A DNA stretch of 61,149 bases, taken from Streptomyces sennicomposti (GTDB lineage: Bacteria; Actinomycetota; Actinomycetes; Streptomycetales; Streptomycetaceae). Below the pieces are notes generated by a model. That model was not told the origin of the DNA and did no database searches. It was given only the letters and a program-made list of their open reading frames with translations. The DNA is taken from assembly GCF_019890635.1 (NCBI RefSeq), contig NZ_JAIOAB010000044.1:1-61149 (forward strand), in the 5' to 3' direction. The translations under genes were made by a program, and so were the position numbers. Shown here in pieces: positions 40,701 to 50,012 of the stretch. Every line of letters begins with the position of its first letter. Position 1 is the first letter of the stretch.

Positions 40701-43700
40701 GCTGCCGCTCTCGCGGACCAGCTGTCCCGCCTTGTCGTACTCGCGCTCGCGGACCACGCCGCCGGGTGCGGTGAGCTTCACGGGCTGGCCGGCGGCGTCG
40801 TACGCGGTCGTCCAGGTGCGGGCCTGCGGGGACGGGTCGCGGGCGGTGGCCGGTTCGATCACCGACTCGGCGAGGCCGAGCGAGTTGACCGTGTAGATCG
40901 TCGCGTTGCCGCGGCCGTCGGTGTAGCGGGTGCGGTTGCCGAGCGCGTCGTAGCCGAAGGAGGTGGTGATGGACTTGGTGTCGGAGACCGGCTCGGTCTG
41001 GCCGGTCATCCGGTTGAGGGCGTCGTAGGTGTACGTCGTGGTGCGGTTGAGCGGGTTGGTCGAGGTGACCAGGTTGCCGGCCTTGTCGTAGGTGTAACTG
41101 ACCTTGCGCAGCCGGCTGCCCGCCGCGTCGAGGTCCTGGTCCTGGACGAGCTGGCCGAGCTGGTCGTAGATCTTCGCCGTGGTGCGGCCCATGCCGTCCG
41201 TGTGGCGGACCTCGCGGCCCTCGGCGTCGTAGCCGAGCTGGGTGACGGCCCCGCTGGGCTCCTGCATGCGGGTGAGCTGGCCGAGGGCGTCGTAGGCGAA
41301 CTGGCTGACGGCGCCGCTCGGCGAGGTCTGCTTCACCACGTTGCCCGCGTCGTCGTACTCGTTGCGGGTGGTGAACGCGCCGGGCTGCGGCTTGCGTTCG
41401 ATCTGGGTGGTGGTGACCGGGCGGTCCAGGTCGTCGTAGGTGGTCTCGGCGCGGGCGCCGTTGGGGTCCGTGACCGACAGCAGTTCGCCGGTGCGGGTGT
41501 AGGTGTACTTCCACCGGGCCCGCTCGTCGCCCGTGCCGACCGGGGCGTCCTTGACGGTGAGCCGATTCTGGCGGTCGTACTCGAACTTGGTGACGCGGCC
41601 GAGCGGGTCGGTGGTCTCCACCAGGTTGCCGAGCGCGTCGTAGGCGTTGGTGACGGTCGGGGCGACGGTGTCGGTGGAGCCGGGCGCGGTGTAGGCGGGC
41701 GCGGTCTCGGTGATCGCGCGGCCCAGCCGGTCGTAGGCGGTGCGGTTGACGTTGCCGAGGGCGTCGACCGACTCCGTCACCGCGCCGAAGGTGTCGTAGC
41801 CGGTGAAGGTGGTGGGCCGGGTGGTGGCGGGCGCGCTGCCGCCGGACTCGGTCTGCACGGCGGGCGCGGTGACGGAGACCGGGCGGCCCAGCTCGTCGTA
41901 GGCGTACTCGGTCTTGTCGCCCGCCGGGTCGGTCTTGGAGGTGGTGAGCCCGCGGTCGTCGTAGGTGTAGTCGGTGGTGCGCGAGTCGGCGCCGTTCTCC
42001 AGGGTCTCGTGGACGACGTTGCCCGCGTCGTCGTACTCGTAGCGGACGGAGTCGCCGCTGACGTTCACCGGCCAGGGGACGTTGGAGGGCGCGCCGCTGG
42101 AGGCGGTCGTCAGCACGTTGCCGGCGAGGTCGTAGGTGTACGTGGTGCGCCGCGCGAGGCCGTCGGGGTCGGCGACCTCGGACTTCACCCGGCCGACCGG
42201 GTCGTAGGTGTACTGGGTGACGAGCTTGCCGCCCGCGGTCGTCTCGGTCAGGACGTTGCCGGCGCCGTCGTAGGTGTCGGACTCCACGACGATGTCGCGC
42301 TTGGCGCCGTCGGGGTCGTGGAAGTCCTTGAGGGTGATCGACTTGACCAGGTCGTCGCCGTAGTACTGGTAGATCAGCGAGCGGCCCATGGAGTCGGTGT
42401 GCCGGACGAGCCGGCCGGCCATGTCGTAGGCGTAGGACTGCAGGACCGTGTAGTCGTCGTCGCCGCCGTCGTCGTCCCAGTCGCGCAGCCGGGTCTCGGC
42501 CATCATGTTGCGCGCGGTGTAGACGTAGTCGAAGTGGTTGCCGCCCGCGTCGACCATCGACGTCTTGTTGCCGAAGACGTCGTAGGTGTACGTGGTCTCG
42601 TTGCCCTCGGCGTCGGTGACCCGCTCCGGGCGGCCGTGGTCGTCCAGGTCGAAGGTCATCACGCGCGCGGCGTCGCCGCCGAGCAGGTCGCTGATCTCGG
42701 TGCGTACCACGTTGCCGTCGGCGTCGTAGTCCGTGGTGGTGCGCCGCTGGTGCCGGCCGGAGGTGAAGGCGTTGGTGGCCGCCGGGTCGGTGAGGGTGTG
42801 GACGCGGGAGAGCTTGTCGTAGGTGAAGGCGGAGGTCGTGCCGGCCGGCTGTGCGTCCGTGACGACGGTCTCGGTGAGCTTGCGGCCGAGCGCGTCGTAC
42901 GTGTACTTGGTGACGCGGCCGGACGGCTCGGTCACCCAGGCCAGGTCGCCGTTCTTGTAGTACTGGTAGCGGGTGACCTTGCCGCGCGGGTCGGCGGTGG
43001 TGAGCGGCAGCCCGGTGGGCGTGTTGCCGCCGCCGATCGCCGGTTCGGCGCCGGTGGTGTACGTGTTGCGGGCCGTGCCGCCGTCGGGCGCCGTCTGGGT
43101 GAGCAGCGCGCCGCTGGTGTTGTACGTGTACTTGATGAGGTAGCGGTCGTCGGTGGGGCCCGAGGAGCGGCCGTCGCGGGTCTCGGTGGGCTGGTCGGCG
43201 CGCAGGTCGAAGTCGCCGGCGGCGGCCGGGTAGGTGGTGTACGCGGTGTGGCAGTCGCCGGCCGCACGGCAGGTGGTCCGGCTGGTCACGTTGCCCCGGT
43301 CGTCGTAGCCGAGGGTGACCTTGTCGCCGTTCTCGCTGGTGACGCCGGTCTGGAAGCCGTTGTCGTCGTACTCGAAGGAGCGGATGGCGACGCCGTCGAC
43401 CGGGTAGCGGATGAAGTCGGGTCCGTCGCCGCTGCTGCCGGGCGGGTCGGTGCAGAAGACGGGGTCGCCCGGGTCGGGGTGGGTGCAGATCTGGTCGGGG
43501 CCGGTCGGCGACGGGGACGGGGAGGGGGCGCCGGACTCGCGGGCGCCGAGCGCCATCGGCTCGCCGTAGCGCAGCAGCCGGGAGGAGAGCCCGTCGTACT
43601 CGTAGAAGTAGGGGGCGTCCATCGGGTCGCGGACCTCGACGGTGCGGCGCAGGTCCTTGTCGTCGCCGAAGACGGCGGGGGCGCCGATCTTCCAGGTGCC

Positions 43701-46700
43701 GCCGTTGCGGTCGGTGTACTCCTGGACGCGGTCGCGGGCGGTGTCGTACTGGACCTCGGAGGCGGTGCGGCCGCTCGGCAGGGTGGTCCGGGTCAGGACG
43801 TCGGCGGTGCGGCCGCCCTCGCGGTAGTGGGCGGTGACGGCGGCGGCGCCCAGCGGGTGGTGGTAGACGGCGACGTCGTCGATGGCGCCGGCGAAGGACT
43901 TGGCGGCGGTGGCGCCCCAGCCGGGCCAGGAGGCGGGGGCGGTGGCGTGGGCGGCGCCGATCTGGTTGTAGGTGAGGTCGGTCTGCAGCGGCTGCTTGCC
44001 GGTGAGGGTCCCGGAGAGCTTGCCGTCCAGGTAGAGGCTCTGGGTGGTGCCGGACATGGACAGCGCGGCGTGGTGCCACTGGCCGTCGTTGACGTTCTTG
44101 GTGATGTCGGTGATCGGGGCGGCCGTGCCGGTCCAGAACTGGCCGCGCAGCTTGCCGTCGGCGCCGACGTACAGCATCGGGACGCCGGTGCCGGGCGTGG
44201 TGCCCCAGGCCTTGTCCTGGTAGCCGACGAGCGGGCCGCCGACGCCGCCGGCGATGGTCTTGAACCACACCTCGACCGCTTCGTCACGGCTCTTCTTCAG
44301 GGTGCCGGCGGGCAGGTCGACGCGTGAGGTGGAGCCGTTGAAGGAGGCGGCGGTGCCCGGGTCGCCGCTGATCGCGCCGGCGGCCTTGAGGGTGACGTTC
44401 TGGTAGGCGCCGCGGTCCTTGCCGAGGTTGGCCTGGTTGGCGCTGTTCGCCGCGGTGCCCTCCTCCTCGCCCAGGCGCCAGTAGGACTCGGGGCGCGAGT
44501 CGAGCACGGTGGAGGCGTAGTGGCTGCCGCTGCCGTAGGTGTACTGGGTGCAGCCGTTGAGCGGATCGCAGACCTTGTCCAGGAGATCGCCGGTGTAGCT
44601 GTACGTCCAGGTCAGCGGGGCGCCGTCGACGGGGGTCGTCTGGACCCTGGTGACGTGCGCGCCGGTCCAGGTGAAGGTCAGCGAGCGGGTGGTGCGGTTG
44701 TTGGTCGCGGTGGCGAGCTTGCCGGCGCTGTAGGTGTAGGTGACCGAGTTGGAGTACGGGTCGGTGATCTTCGCGAGCAGGCCGCCGGTGCTGAAGTCGT
44801 ACGTGGTGCCGGACTTGTCCTGGAGGCGGTAGGTGTTGCCGGCGGAGTCGTAGGTCAGCTTGGCGAAGCGGCCGGGCGGCGGGGCGTAGGTCCCGTCGGC
44901 GTTCTTGCCGAAGCGGACGTCCTGGCCGTCGGGGTAGCGGATGACGACGTTGCCGCTGCCGTCGTCGTCGGGGGTGAGCCGCATGTCGAAGCGGGTCGTC
45001 CAGCCGGCGCCGAAGGCGAGGTCGCGCCGCGGGTCGAGGCTGTTGTACGTGCGGATGAGCGTCAGGTCGGGGCCGACGCCGGCGAGGGAGGCGTCGGTCG
45101 CGCTGGCGGTGAAGTTGCCGACGTTCGGGTCGAACTCCTTGCCCTGCGCCCCGGAGAGGTGGGAGGTGATCTCGGGCTGCGGCACGGTGGCGACCAGTGC
45201 CACCTGCTGGGTGGGCACCTCGTTGGAGGCGTCCTTGACGAAGCCGCGCCACAGGTAGGTGGTGCCCCACTTCAGCCGGCCGGCGGGCACCGGGTAGGCC
45301 GAACTCGTCTGGTAGGACGAGGTGGTGCAGGCGGTCGGCTTGCCGTCCTTGCCGGCCTCGCAGATCTCGAACTTGTACTGGAGCGCGGAGCCGGGGGGCG
45401 CGTCGATGTCGACGCCGGCCGCCCACAGCTGCGGGGTCAGGGTCTGGGCCTGGTAGCCGTTGGGCGGGAACTGCTCCTTGACCACCGGCGCGATGTCGAA
45501 GACCTGGATGGTGAGCCGGCCCGGCGGCACCTGCTCGTCGGTGAAGACCTTGCCGCCCTGGCGGACCATCGTGAAGTCGAGCATGTAGACGCCCGGCGGG
45601 AGCGCCTTGATGGTGGCGTCCACCGTCGCCCTGGCGCCGTGCGCGACGTTGCCGGTGAGGGCGCCCGCCCGCTGCTGGGTGACCAGCTTGCCCTTCTTGT
45701 CGTAGGCGCGGTAGGCGAGGTAGTAGGTGGACGGCGTCCAAGTCTCGGCGCCCTTGTTGGTGACGGAGACCTGGACCTTGCCGGCCTGGTTCTGCAGCAC
45801 CGGCGGGTCGGGGACGGGCTTGGGGAAGGTGTAGGAGGCGTTGTACGGGGAGTGCGTGACGTACAGCTTGGGCGGGTTGGCCGTGGCATGGCCGGTGAAC
45901 TTCTTGAAGCCGAGCGGGTCGGTGGCCGAAGCCCGCAGGGACAGGCCGTAGTTGGCCTGGGTGCCGTCGACCCAGCGCTGCACCAGGTCGCGGCCGCCCT
46001 TGCCGAGGTCGAAGAGTTCGCCGGCGGTGGGGCAGGCGGACCTCGACCGGCCGAAGTCGATGTGGCCGTAGGCGAAGGACTTCGAGGCGAGGGCGCCGCT
46101 GACCGAGGGGCCGGGGTAGGCGGTGCCGGTGCCGGCGGTCCACGCCTGGGTCACGGGGTGTACGGAGACCGGACGCGGTTTGCAGGAGGCGGAGTCGAAG
46201 TTCACGACCTGGAGCTGCACGCCGAAGATCTGGTGGTACCGCAGTTCCTCGTCCAGGTCCGGGAAGCCGAGGTAGGCGGCGGAGGCGCCGTCCGGGCCCT
46301 TGCCGACCTGGAGTTCGCTGGAGCCGACGACGGAACCCCCGCTGCGCACCGTCATGGAGGTGGAGGCGGCCGTGGTGTCGACGGAGGGGTCGATGCGGAC
46401 GGGGAAGGAACGGGCCGGGTCGGCCAGCCACTTCGGGTCGGCGGTCACCTTCAGCGCCTGGCCGCCGCCGGGCTGCCGGACCAGTTCGTAGGACACGTCG
46501 TGCGAGACGGCCTGGGCGGCGTCCTCCATGAAGCCGGCCGGAATGACCGCGCGGGTGTGTCCCTGGGCATCGGTGAGTGTGATCGCCCCGCCGTCGGCCT
46601 CGGCGGTGAGGCCCTTGAGGCGGAGCGGGAAGAGGAAGCTGCCGGGGGCGGTGGCGGACTTCAGGACGAGGGTCTCCTTGACCCCGCCCGCCCGGGAGTC

Positions 46701-47417
46701 CAGCCAGAGGTCGGTCTCGGGGAGCACCTGCTCGTAGCCGACGCGGGCGCCGTCCGCGCGGCCCGGCACGGAGGCGGCGCCGCTCAGCCCGTAGCCGAAG
46801 GACTCGCCGGACGGCAGGGTGACGCCGGCCAGCTCGTCGGCGTCGGCGCGGCCGGCCAGGCGCAGGGTCACGGAGTCGGCGGCGTTGGTCCAGCCGTCGC
46901 CGTCCTGGACGAGCGAGGTGTCGATGGGCCGCCAGTCGCCGTGCGCGTCGCGGTAGTTGACGGGGTCGGTGGAGATCTCGCTGGTGCGGGTGCCGTCCTC
47001 GTTGGCGTAGGTGCGGCTGCGGGCGTCGCGCTCGGCGACGATCTCCTTGCTCGTCGCGCGGTCGAAGCCCTTGACCGGCGCGGGGGCCGGGGTGCTGACC
47101 CGCACGGTGTTCTTGCGCACCGCGGGCCGTGCGGCGGCCGGGTTCTTCAGCGGGTACTTGGCCCGCAGCGACCGCGGCACCTCGTTGTTGCGCCGGCCGC
47201 CCGCCTCGTGGCTCAGCCCCTCGGCGCTGCCCCAGCGCTGGTCGGGGCCCTCGGCGGCGGCCGGGTCGGCGGGGAAGAGGTGGATGCCGACGCCCGCGAC
47301 GGCGAGCGAGCCGACGGCGATGACCGTCGCGAGGGCGAGCGCCACGGCCGTACCCCAGCGCGAGCGCACAAGTCTGGGCATCAGCAGCTTGCACACGCGT
47401 TTCCGGTACGCCGTCAC
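37725..47417 (-). CDS. Giant RHS/YD-repeat polymorphic toxin with HINT and deaminase-like C-terminus
   Basis: A 3,230-residue surface toxin from GTG 47417 (GGGGGAA upstream). Residues 1-45 are basic then hydrophobic (signal or anchor). A beta-rich N-terminal region (about 100-750) is followed by a DUF6531-type start near 755 (GVGPDLTLIRTYNSLDPRRD), a LamG domain (about 970-1,200) and dozens of YD repeats (about 1,230-2,570; e.g. YTYDALGRKLTET). The RHS core is near 2,590-2,650 (VDMQARWYDPGTGTFDSRDS), then a helical linker, a HINT domain (about 2,956-3,102, ending LVHNC) and a 128-residue toxin with HDQCAETM (Cys3168, Glu3170) and PCAHTC (Cys3213, Cys3217). These resemble zinc deaminase motifs. 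The expected Cys at the HINT start is Ala (SANSFVPGT). Confidence 0.9.
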   Translation of the reverse strand: MTAYRKRVCKLLMPRLVRSRWGTAVALALATVIAVGSLAVAGVGIHLFPADPAAAEGPDQRWGSAEGLSHEAGGRRNNEVPRSLRAKYPLKNPAAARPAVRKNTVRVSTPAPAPVKGFDRATSKEIVAERDARSRTYANEDGTRTSEISTDPVNYRDAHGDWRPIDTSLVQDGDGWTNAADSVTLRLAGRADADELAGVTLPSGESFGYGLSGAASVPGRADGARVGYEQVLPETDLWLDSRAGGVKETLVLKSATAPGSFLFPLRLKGLTAEADGGAITLTDAQGHTRAVIPAGFMEDAAQAVSHDVSYELVRQPGGGQALKVTADPKWLADPARSFPVRIDPSVDTTAASTSMTVRSGGSVVGSSELQVGKGPDGASAAYLGFPDLDEELRYHQIFGVQLQVVNFDSASCKPRPVSVHPVTQAWTAGTGTAYPGPSVSGALASKSFAYGHIDFGRSRSACPTAGELFDLGKGGRDLVQRWVDGTQANYGLSLRASATDPLGFKKFTGHATANPPKLYVTHSPYNASYTFPKPVPDPPVLQNQAGKVQVSVTNKGAETWTPSTYYLAYRAYDKKGKLVTQQRAGALTGNVAHGARATVDATIKALPPGVYMLDFTMVRQGGKVFTDEQVPPGRLTIQVFDIAPVVKEQFPPNGYQAQTLTPQLWAAGVDIDAPPGSALQYKFEICEAGKDGKPTACTTSSYQTSSAYPVPAGRLKWGTTYLWRGFVKDASNEVPTQQVALVATVPQPEITSHLSGAQGKEFDPNVGNFTASATDASLAGVGPDLTLIRTYNSLDPRRDLAFGAGWTTRFDMRLTPDDDGSGNVVIRYPDGQDVRFGKNADGTYAPPPGRFAKLTYDSAGNTYRLQDKSGTTYDFSTGGLLAKITDPYSNSVTYTYSAGKLATATNNRTTRSLTFTWTGAHVTRVQTTPVDGAPLTWTYSYTGDLLDKVCDPLNGCTQYTYGSGSHYASTVLDSRPESYWRLGEEEGTAANSANQANLGKDRGAYQNVTLKAAGAISGDPGTAASFNGSTSRVDLPAGTLKKSRDEAVEVWFKTIAGGVGGPLVGYQDKAWGTTPGTGVPMLYVGADGKLRGQFWTGTAAPITDITKNVNDGQWHHAALSMSGTTQSLYLDGKLSGTLTGKQPLQTDLTYNQIGAAHATAPASWPGWGATAAKSFAGAIDDVAVYHHPLGAAAVTAHYREGGRTADVLTRTTLPSGRTASEVQYDTARDRVQEYTDRNGGTWKIGAPAVFGDDKDLRRTVEVRDPMDAPYFYEYDGLSSRLLRYGEPMALGARESGAPSPSPSPTGPDQICTHPDPGDPVFCTDPPGSSGDGPDFIRYPVDGVAIRSFEYDDNGFQTGVTSENGDKVTLGYDDRGNVTSRTTCRAAGDCHTAYTTYPAAAGDFDLRADQPTETRDGRSSGPTDDRYLIKYTYNTSGALLTQTAPDGGTARNTYTTGAEPAIGGGNTPTGLPLTTADPRGKVTRYQYYKNGDLAWVTEPSGRVTKYTYDALGRKLTETVVTDAQPAGTTSAFTYDKLSRVHTLTDPAATNAFTSGRHQRRTTTDYDADGNVVRTEISDLLGGDAARVMTFDLDDHGRPERVTDAEGNETTYTYDVFGNKTSMVDAGGNHFDYVYTARNMMAETRLRDWDDDGGDDDYTVLQSYAYDMAGRLVRHTDSMGRSLIYQYYGDDLVKSITLKDFHDPDGAKRDIVVESDTYDGAGNVLTETTAGGKLVTQYTYDPVGRVKSEVADPDGLARRTTYTYDLAGNVLTTASSGAPSNVPWPVNVSGDSVRYEYDDAGNVVHETLENGADSRTTDYTYDDRGLTTSKTDPAGDKTEYAYDELGRPVSVTAPAVQTESGGSAPATTRPTTFTGYDTFGAVTESVDALGNVNRTAYDRLGRAITETAPAYTAPGSTDTVAPTVTNAYDALGNLVETTDPLGRVTKFEYDRQNRLTVKDAPVGTGDERARWKYTYTRTGELLSVTDPNGARAETTYDDLDRPVTTTQIERKPQPGAFTTRNEYDDAGNVVKQTSPSGAVSQFAYDALGQLTRMQEPSGAVTQLGYDAEGREVRHTDGMGRTTAKIYDQLGQLVQDQDLDAAGSRLRKVSYTYDKAGNLVTSTNPLNRTTTYTYDALNRMTGQTEPVSDTKSITTSFGYDALGNRTRYTDGRGNATIYTVNSLGLAESVIEPATARDPSPQARTWTTAYDAAGQPVKLTAPGGVVREREYDKAGQLVRESGSGAAVTTPEKRFRYDPVGRLVQASSPKGDDTYDYDDRGGLLSATGPSGDATYTYDSDGLLTSRTDASGTASFGYVKQQLSSATDPLTGVRQSYTYDGSGAVKQVDYGAGQSRSFTYDDLGRLDTDTLKNSAGRTMASTDYGYDDDDRLTSKTTAGTAKAGANAYGYDYAGRLTSWTADGTTTQYGWDDSGNRVRNGAKTAAFDERDRLLADGDYTYDYTSRGTLASRTSSGLKEEFTFDAFDRMVKAGESGTEYAYDALDRVASRNGVDFSYAGLAPDPVKDQSAAYGRGAADELLSVAENGGTARLTLEDEHGDVVGSMSAADGAAPALDETTAFDPFGQVLGASDVSGNAGYQGDWTDPDTRQVDMQARWYDPGTGTFDSRDSYTYSSGASILANRYAYGAGDPLDYTDPDGHWPSCGWCKKAVSWTSKKFHQGVNYVSKTAQSVWHGVQWAWRNPGAAFKLALNYVGRAANWVYKKSGLKTVVDATVNAVKWVGQKTGITQWAREKAKQAARAAYQAKVYLTKKARQAASFAAQHNPIPAIVAATKPLIAVGKAIVTADPNLPAIIVGAAVQVVADAAKAADAIRDEVVKQVGSVVETVSDAVDWGEVWDDVKTVGTIVGDVTGFNDIKNCVTTGDMESCAWAAATVGGIVLGGAGAAAVRAAKAGRMAAKAAKYADEIAKAAEKGKKVLNEAEEVADCVSTASDVASLASANSFVPGTDVVMADGSRKPIEEVKEGDEVLATDPTTGETSKEKVTGTIEGEGAKHLVRITVDTDGDQGRATDTITATEGHPFWVPDLKKWLKAGELKPGQWLQTGSGTWVQVDAVTAWTQQAAVYNLTVDTAHTYYVAAGKTSTLVHNCGPSPDLVGYADFLRPHSKKRGVVYAAKYTSPSGRSYFGYNGHGLEAKPGGLLDRMIRQKGKRGHDQCAETMCMILAEQAEGDSALLNGTMEVVRVRGLNSGGTAHGTPATPCAHTCQPRLDWVGIDHDK

Positions 47418-47865
47418 GGTTCCCCCACAGGCCGAACAGATAATCGGCAGCGAGACTGACGGTTCGTCGGGTGGCTTGTCGACATGTTGTCCAGTCCATT
47501 CATCCGGGCGTGATCACCTTGTGATCATTTCCGGTGGCCCGGAACTCAGCATTTCCACAGGCCACTTACAGTTTTGCCCCCTGGGACGCCTGCCACCTGC
47601 GGCCGGACGGCCCGACGGCCGCGGGGAACAGCGTTCGGCGAAAGGTGGCGTCGAATACACCCACCGTTCACCTCGCGCCGCGAAGAAAGCCCTCTCGGCG
47701 GTCCGGCGCCGTCGAATTCGGGGACCGTCGAGCCGATACGCCATCAACTTGGTTGAATTCGAACGCCGTTGAGACGAACCGTTTACCTTCAGGATTCCTA
47801 GCGAAGATCTTTGTTCACCTGACTGAAACGGCATCGTTCACCATCCGATGCTTACCGTCCACGTC
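47418..47865. promoter_or_regulatory. Divergent region of 448 bases with a perfect palindrome
   Basis: The stretch between the RHS toxin and the lectin gene is markedly more AT-rich than its surroundings. TGATCAC-CTT-GTGATCA (47511-47527) is a perfect 7-base inverted repeat of operator type, about 95 bases before the toxin start. No gene is seen, and no clear promoter could be fixed. Confidence 0.45.
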
Positions 47866-49833
47866 ATGCATCGGATTTCACCTCGCGCACTCATTTCCGC
47901 CACCGCGCTGGCCGCGGCCCTGGCGACGGCCCTGCCGCTCACCGGCGCGCTGCCCTCCGCTCCCGCGGCGGCCGCCGTGTCGCTCACCTGCGGCACCAAC
48001 GGGGCCACGTACACCCTGGATTCCGCGGGCAAGCTCAACAGAGCCGACATGCCGAACCCGGCGGTCGGCAACGCCCTGCCCGCCGGCAACACCATCGACA
48101 GCACCTGGACCGGCTACGGCGTCATGCTCGCCGGCCCCGGCGCCCGGTTCTACGGCATCAAGTCGGACGGGCTGTACTACAGCCACCGGGTCACCGCCAC
48201 CACCACCTGGGACGTCCACCACCGCAAGATCAGCTCCGACTTCACCCAGTTCAGGGCCGCCGGCCGCACCGACGACATCACCATCGACCGGGGCGGCTAC
48301 CTCTGGTCCCTCTCCGGCGCCACCAACGACCTGCGCTGGTACCGCTACGACGCGGACGCCGACAAGTTCATCGAGGGCAGCGGCAAGATCGTCGACAAGG
48401 GCTGGAACTACGACGCCATCTACGCGGGCGAGACCGGCGTGATCTACGGCCGCGACGCCACCGACGGCAGGCTCTACCGCTCGCGCTACGACTACACCAG
48501 CCAGCGCTGGATCGAGCGCCATGTGCTGGCGTCCGCCGCCGACTGGAGCGACACCAAGTTCATGTCGTCGTACGGCGGCGACACGCTGTTCCGCGTCAAG
48601 GGCGGCGGGGCGGTGGCCTACTACCGCTACGACGAGGACACCCGGGACTTCCCCGTCTACAACAAGCAGGTCGAGGCGTCCGGCTGGGCCGGCTACGTCT
48701 CGGTCTCGGCGGCGCCCGACATCTGCAGGCTCAACGTCAGCCACACGCCCGCGGCGACGCCCGTGCCGCTGGAGTCGTACACCCCCAACACCGTCATGCA
48801 GGCCTCCGACGGCAAGCTGGAGATCGCCTACACCGACAACATCGGCCGCCTGGTCCACGGCCGCACCGACCCCGCCGACATCAACAACGCCCAGTGGACG
48901 GTGATCTCGGACCAGGAAGCCTTCACCGGCACCCCCTCGCTCTCCGCGCACAGCGACGGCCGCGTCGTCGTCACCGCCCACAACACCTCCGGCAGCGTCT
49001 GGCAGCGCAACCAGAGCGCCGTGGGCGGCGCCGACTGGGGCAACTGGATCAACCTGGCCGGCGCCATGCAGCAGCACCCCGTCACCGGCAAGACCCCCAG
49101 CGGCCTGATGACCCAGTTCGCCGTGGACGCCGACGGCAAGCCCTGGTACCGCATCCAGCAGCGCGCCAACGTCGACTTCATGGGCTGGACGCCGCTCGCC
49201 GGCGCCGGCTTCTCCGGCCCCTTCACCGCCGTCACCGTGCGCGACGGCATCCAGCTCTTCGGCCGGAAGACCGACGGCACGCTGGCCACCGCCCTGTTCA
49301 AGGAGGGCGGCACGCTGTCGGCGTGGACGAGCCTCGGCGTCCAGGCCGTCGCCGGCACGCCGTCGGTCATCGTCTACCCGGGCTACCGTGTGCGGGTCTT
49401 CGCCGCCGACGCGAGCGGCAACGTGCTCACCACCGCGCAGTCCGCCGAGGGCGGGGCCTACGGCGCCTGGGAGACCGTCCCCGGCATCACCGCGCAGGGC
49501 TCCCCCAGCGCCGTGATCTCCCCGCTGACCGGCCTCACCGAGGTCGTCGTCCGGGGCGCCGACGGCTACGTCCACGGCACGGGCGAGACCACCCAGGGCA
49601 GCGGTGAGTGGCGCGCCTGGAAGCAGGAGAGCTACGAGACCTCGGCCACCGACCCGACGGCCTTCACCTACACCAACCCCACCGGCCCGACCTGGGCCTA
49701 CACCTTCCGCACCGCGGACAACCAGACCCGGATCTACCAGGTCCAGCAGTCCTCCTCGCTCAGCGCGATGCGCGCCGCGGCCGACGCGCCGACGTTCCGC
49801 GGCGCCGAGCTGCCCGCGCCGCCGGCCAAGTGA
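47866..49833 (+). CDS. Secreted tachylectin / beta-propeller lectin-like protein
   Basis: About 655 residues from ATG 47866 (MHRISPRALISATALAAAL...), where a clean signal peptide begins; ATG 47848 is an alternative, and neither has a clear ribosome binding site. The mature protein is beta-rich and Trp/Tyr/Asp-rich. The first part (about 50-290) has short repeats such as TIDRGGYLWSLSGA, DLRWYRYDADADKF and GRLYRSRYDYTSQRW, like tachylectin-2 propeller blades. The second half has blades of the PLL or sialidase-like type (GRVVVTAHNTSGSVWQRNQS, TDGTLATALFKEGGTLSAW). Such proteins bind carbohydrate and are secreted. It is divergent from the RHS toxin and next to a sialidase, suggesting a glycan-directed surface function. 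Confidence 0.75.
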   Translation: MHRISPRALISATALAAALATALPLTGALPSAPAAAAVSLTCGTNGATYTLDSAGKLNRADMPNPAVGNALPAGNTIDSTWTGYGVMLAGPGARFYGIKSDGLYYSHRVTATTTWDVHHRKISSDFTQFRAAGRTDDITIDRGGYLWSLSGATNDLRWYRYDADADKFIEGSGKIVDKGWNYDAIYAGETGVIYGRDATDGRLYRSRYDYTSQRWIERHVLASAADWSDTKFMSSYGGDTLFRVKGGGAVAYYRYDEDTRDFPVYNKQVEASGWAGYVSVSAAPDICRLNVSHTPAATPVPLESYTPNTVMQASDGKLEIAYTDNIGRLVHGRTDPADINNAQWTVISDQEAFTGTPSLSAHSDGRVVVTAHNTSGSVWQRNQSAVGGADWGNWINLAGAMQQHPVTGKTPSGLMTQFAVDADGKPWYRIQQRANVDFMGWTPLAGAGFSGPFTAVTVRDGIQLFGRKTDGTLATALFKEGGTLSAWTSLGVQAVAGTPSVIVYPGYRVRVFAADASGNVLTTAQSAEGGAYGAWETVPGITAQGSPSAVISPLTGLTEVVVRGADGYVHGTGETTQGSGEWRAWKQESYETSATDPTAFTYTNPTGPTWAYTFRTADNQTRIYQVQQSSSLSAMRAAADAPTFRGAELPAPPAK

Positions 49834-49891
49834 GCCCGCGCTAGCGGCGGTCGGTGGCGGCCCGACGGCCGTCACCACCGTGCCGAAACCG

Positions 49892-49951
49892 CCGCCGCCC
49901 GGCCCGCCCCGCCCCCGCCCCGTCGGCGGACCGGGGCGGGCCGGGCGGCGG
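49892..49951 (+). terminator. 20-bp perfect hairpin
   Basis: Positions 49892-49911 and 49932-49951 are perfect reverse complements of 20 bases with a 20-base loop, between the lectin stop (49833) and the sialidase start (50013). It should end the lectin transcript. Confidence 0.75.
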
Positions 49952-50012
49952 TCCGCCGACGGCCGGGTCCGCGCCATGCCCCCCGTCCCGCCCCAGAAAG
50001 GTCTGCATCGCC

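Noticed and set aside
36837..44327. A 2,496-codon open frame on the plus strand opposite the RHS gene
   Set aside because: It is antisense to the RHS toxin, has a repetitive Val/Gly/Ala-rich translation with no domain, and arises from the codon bias of the real gene.
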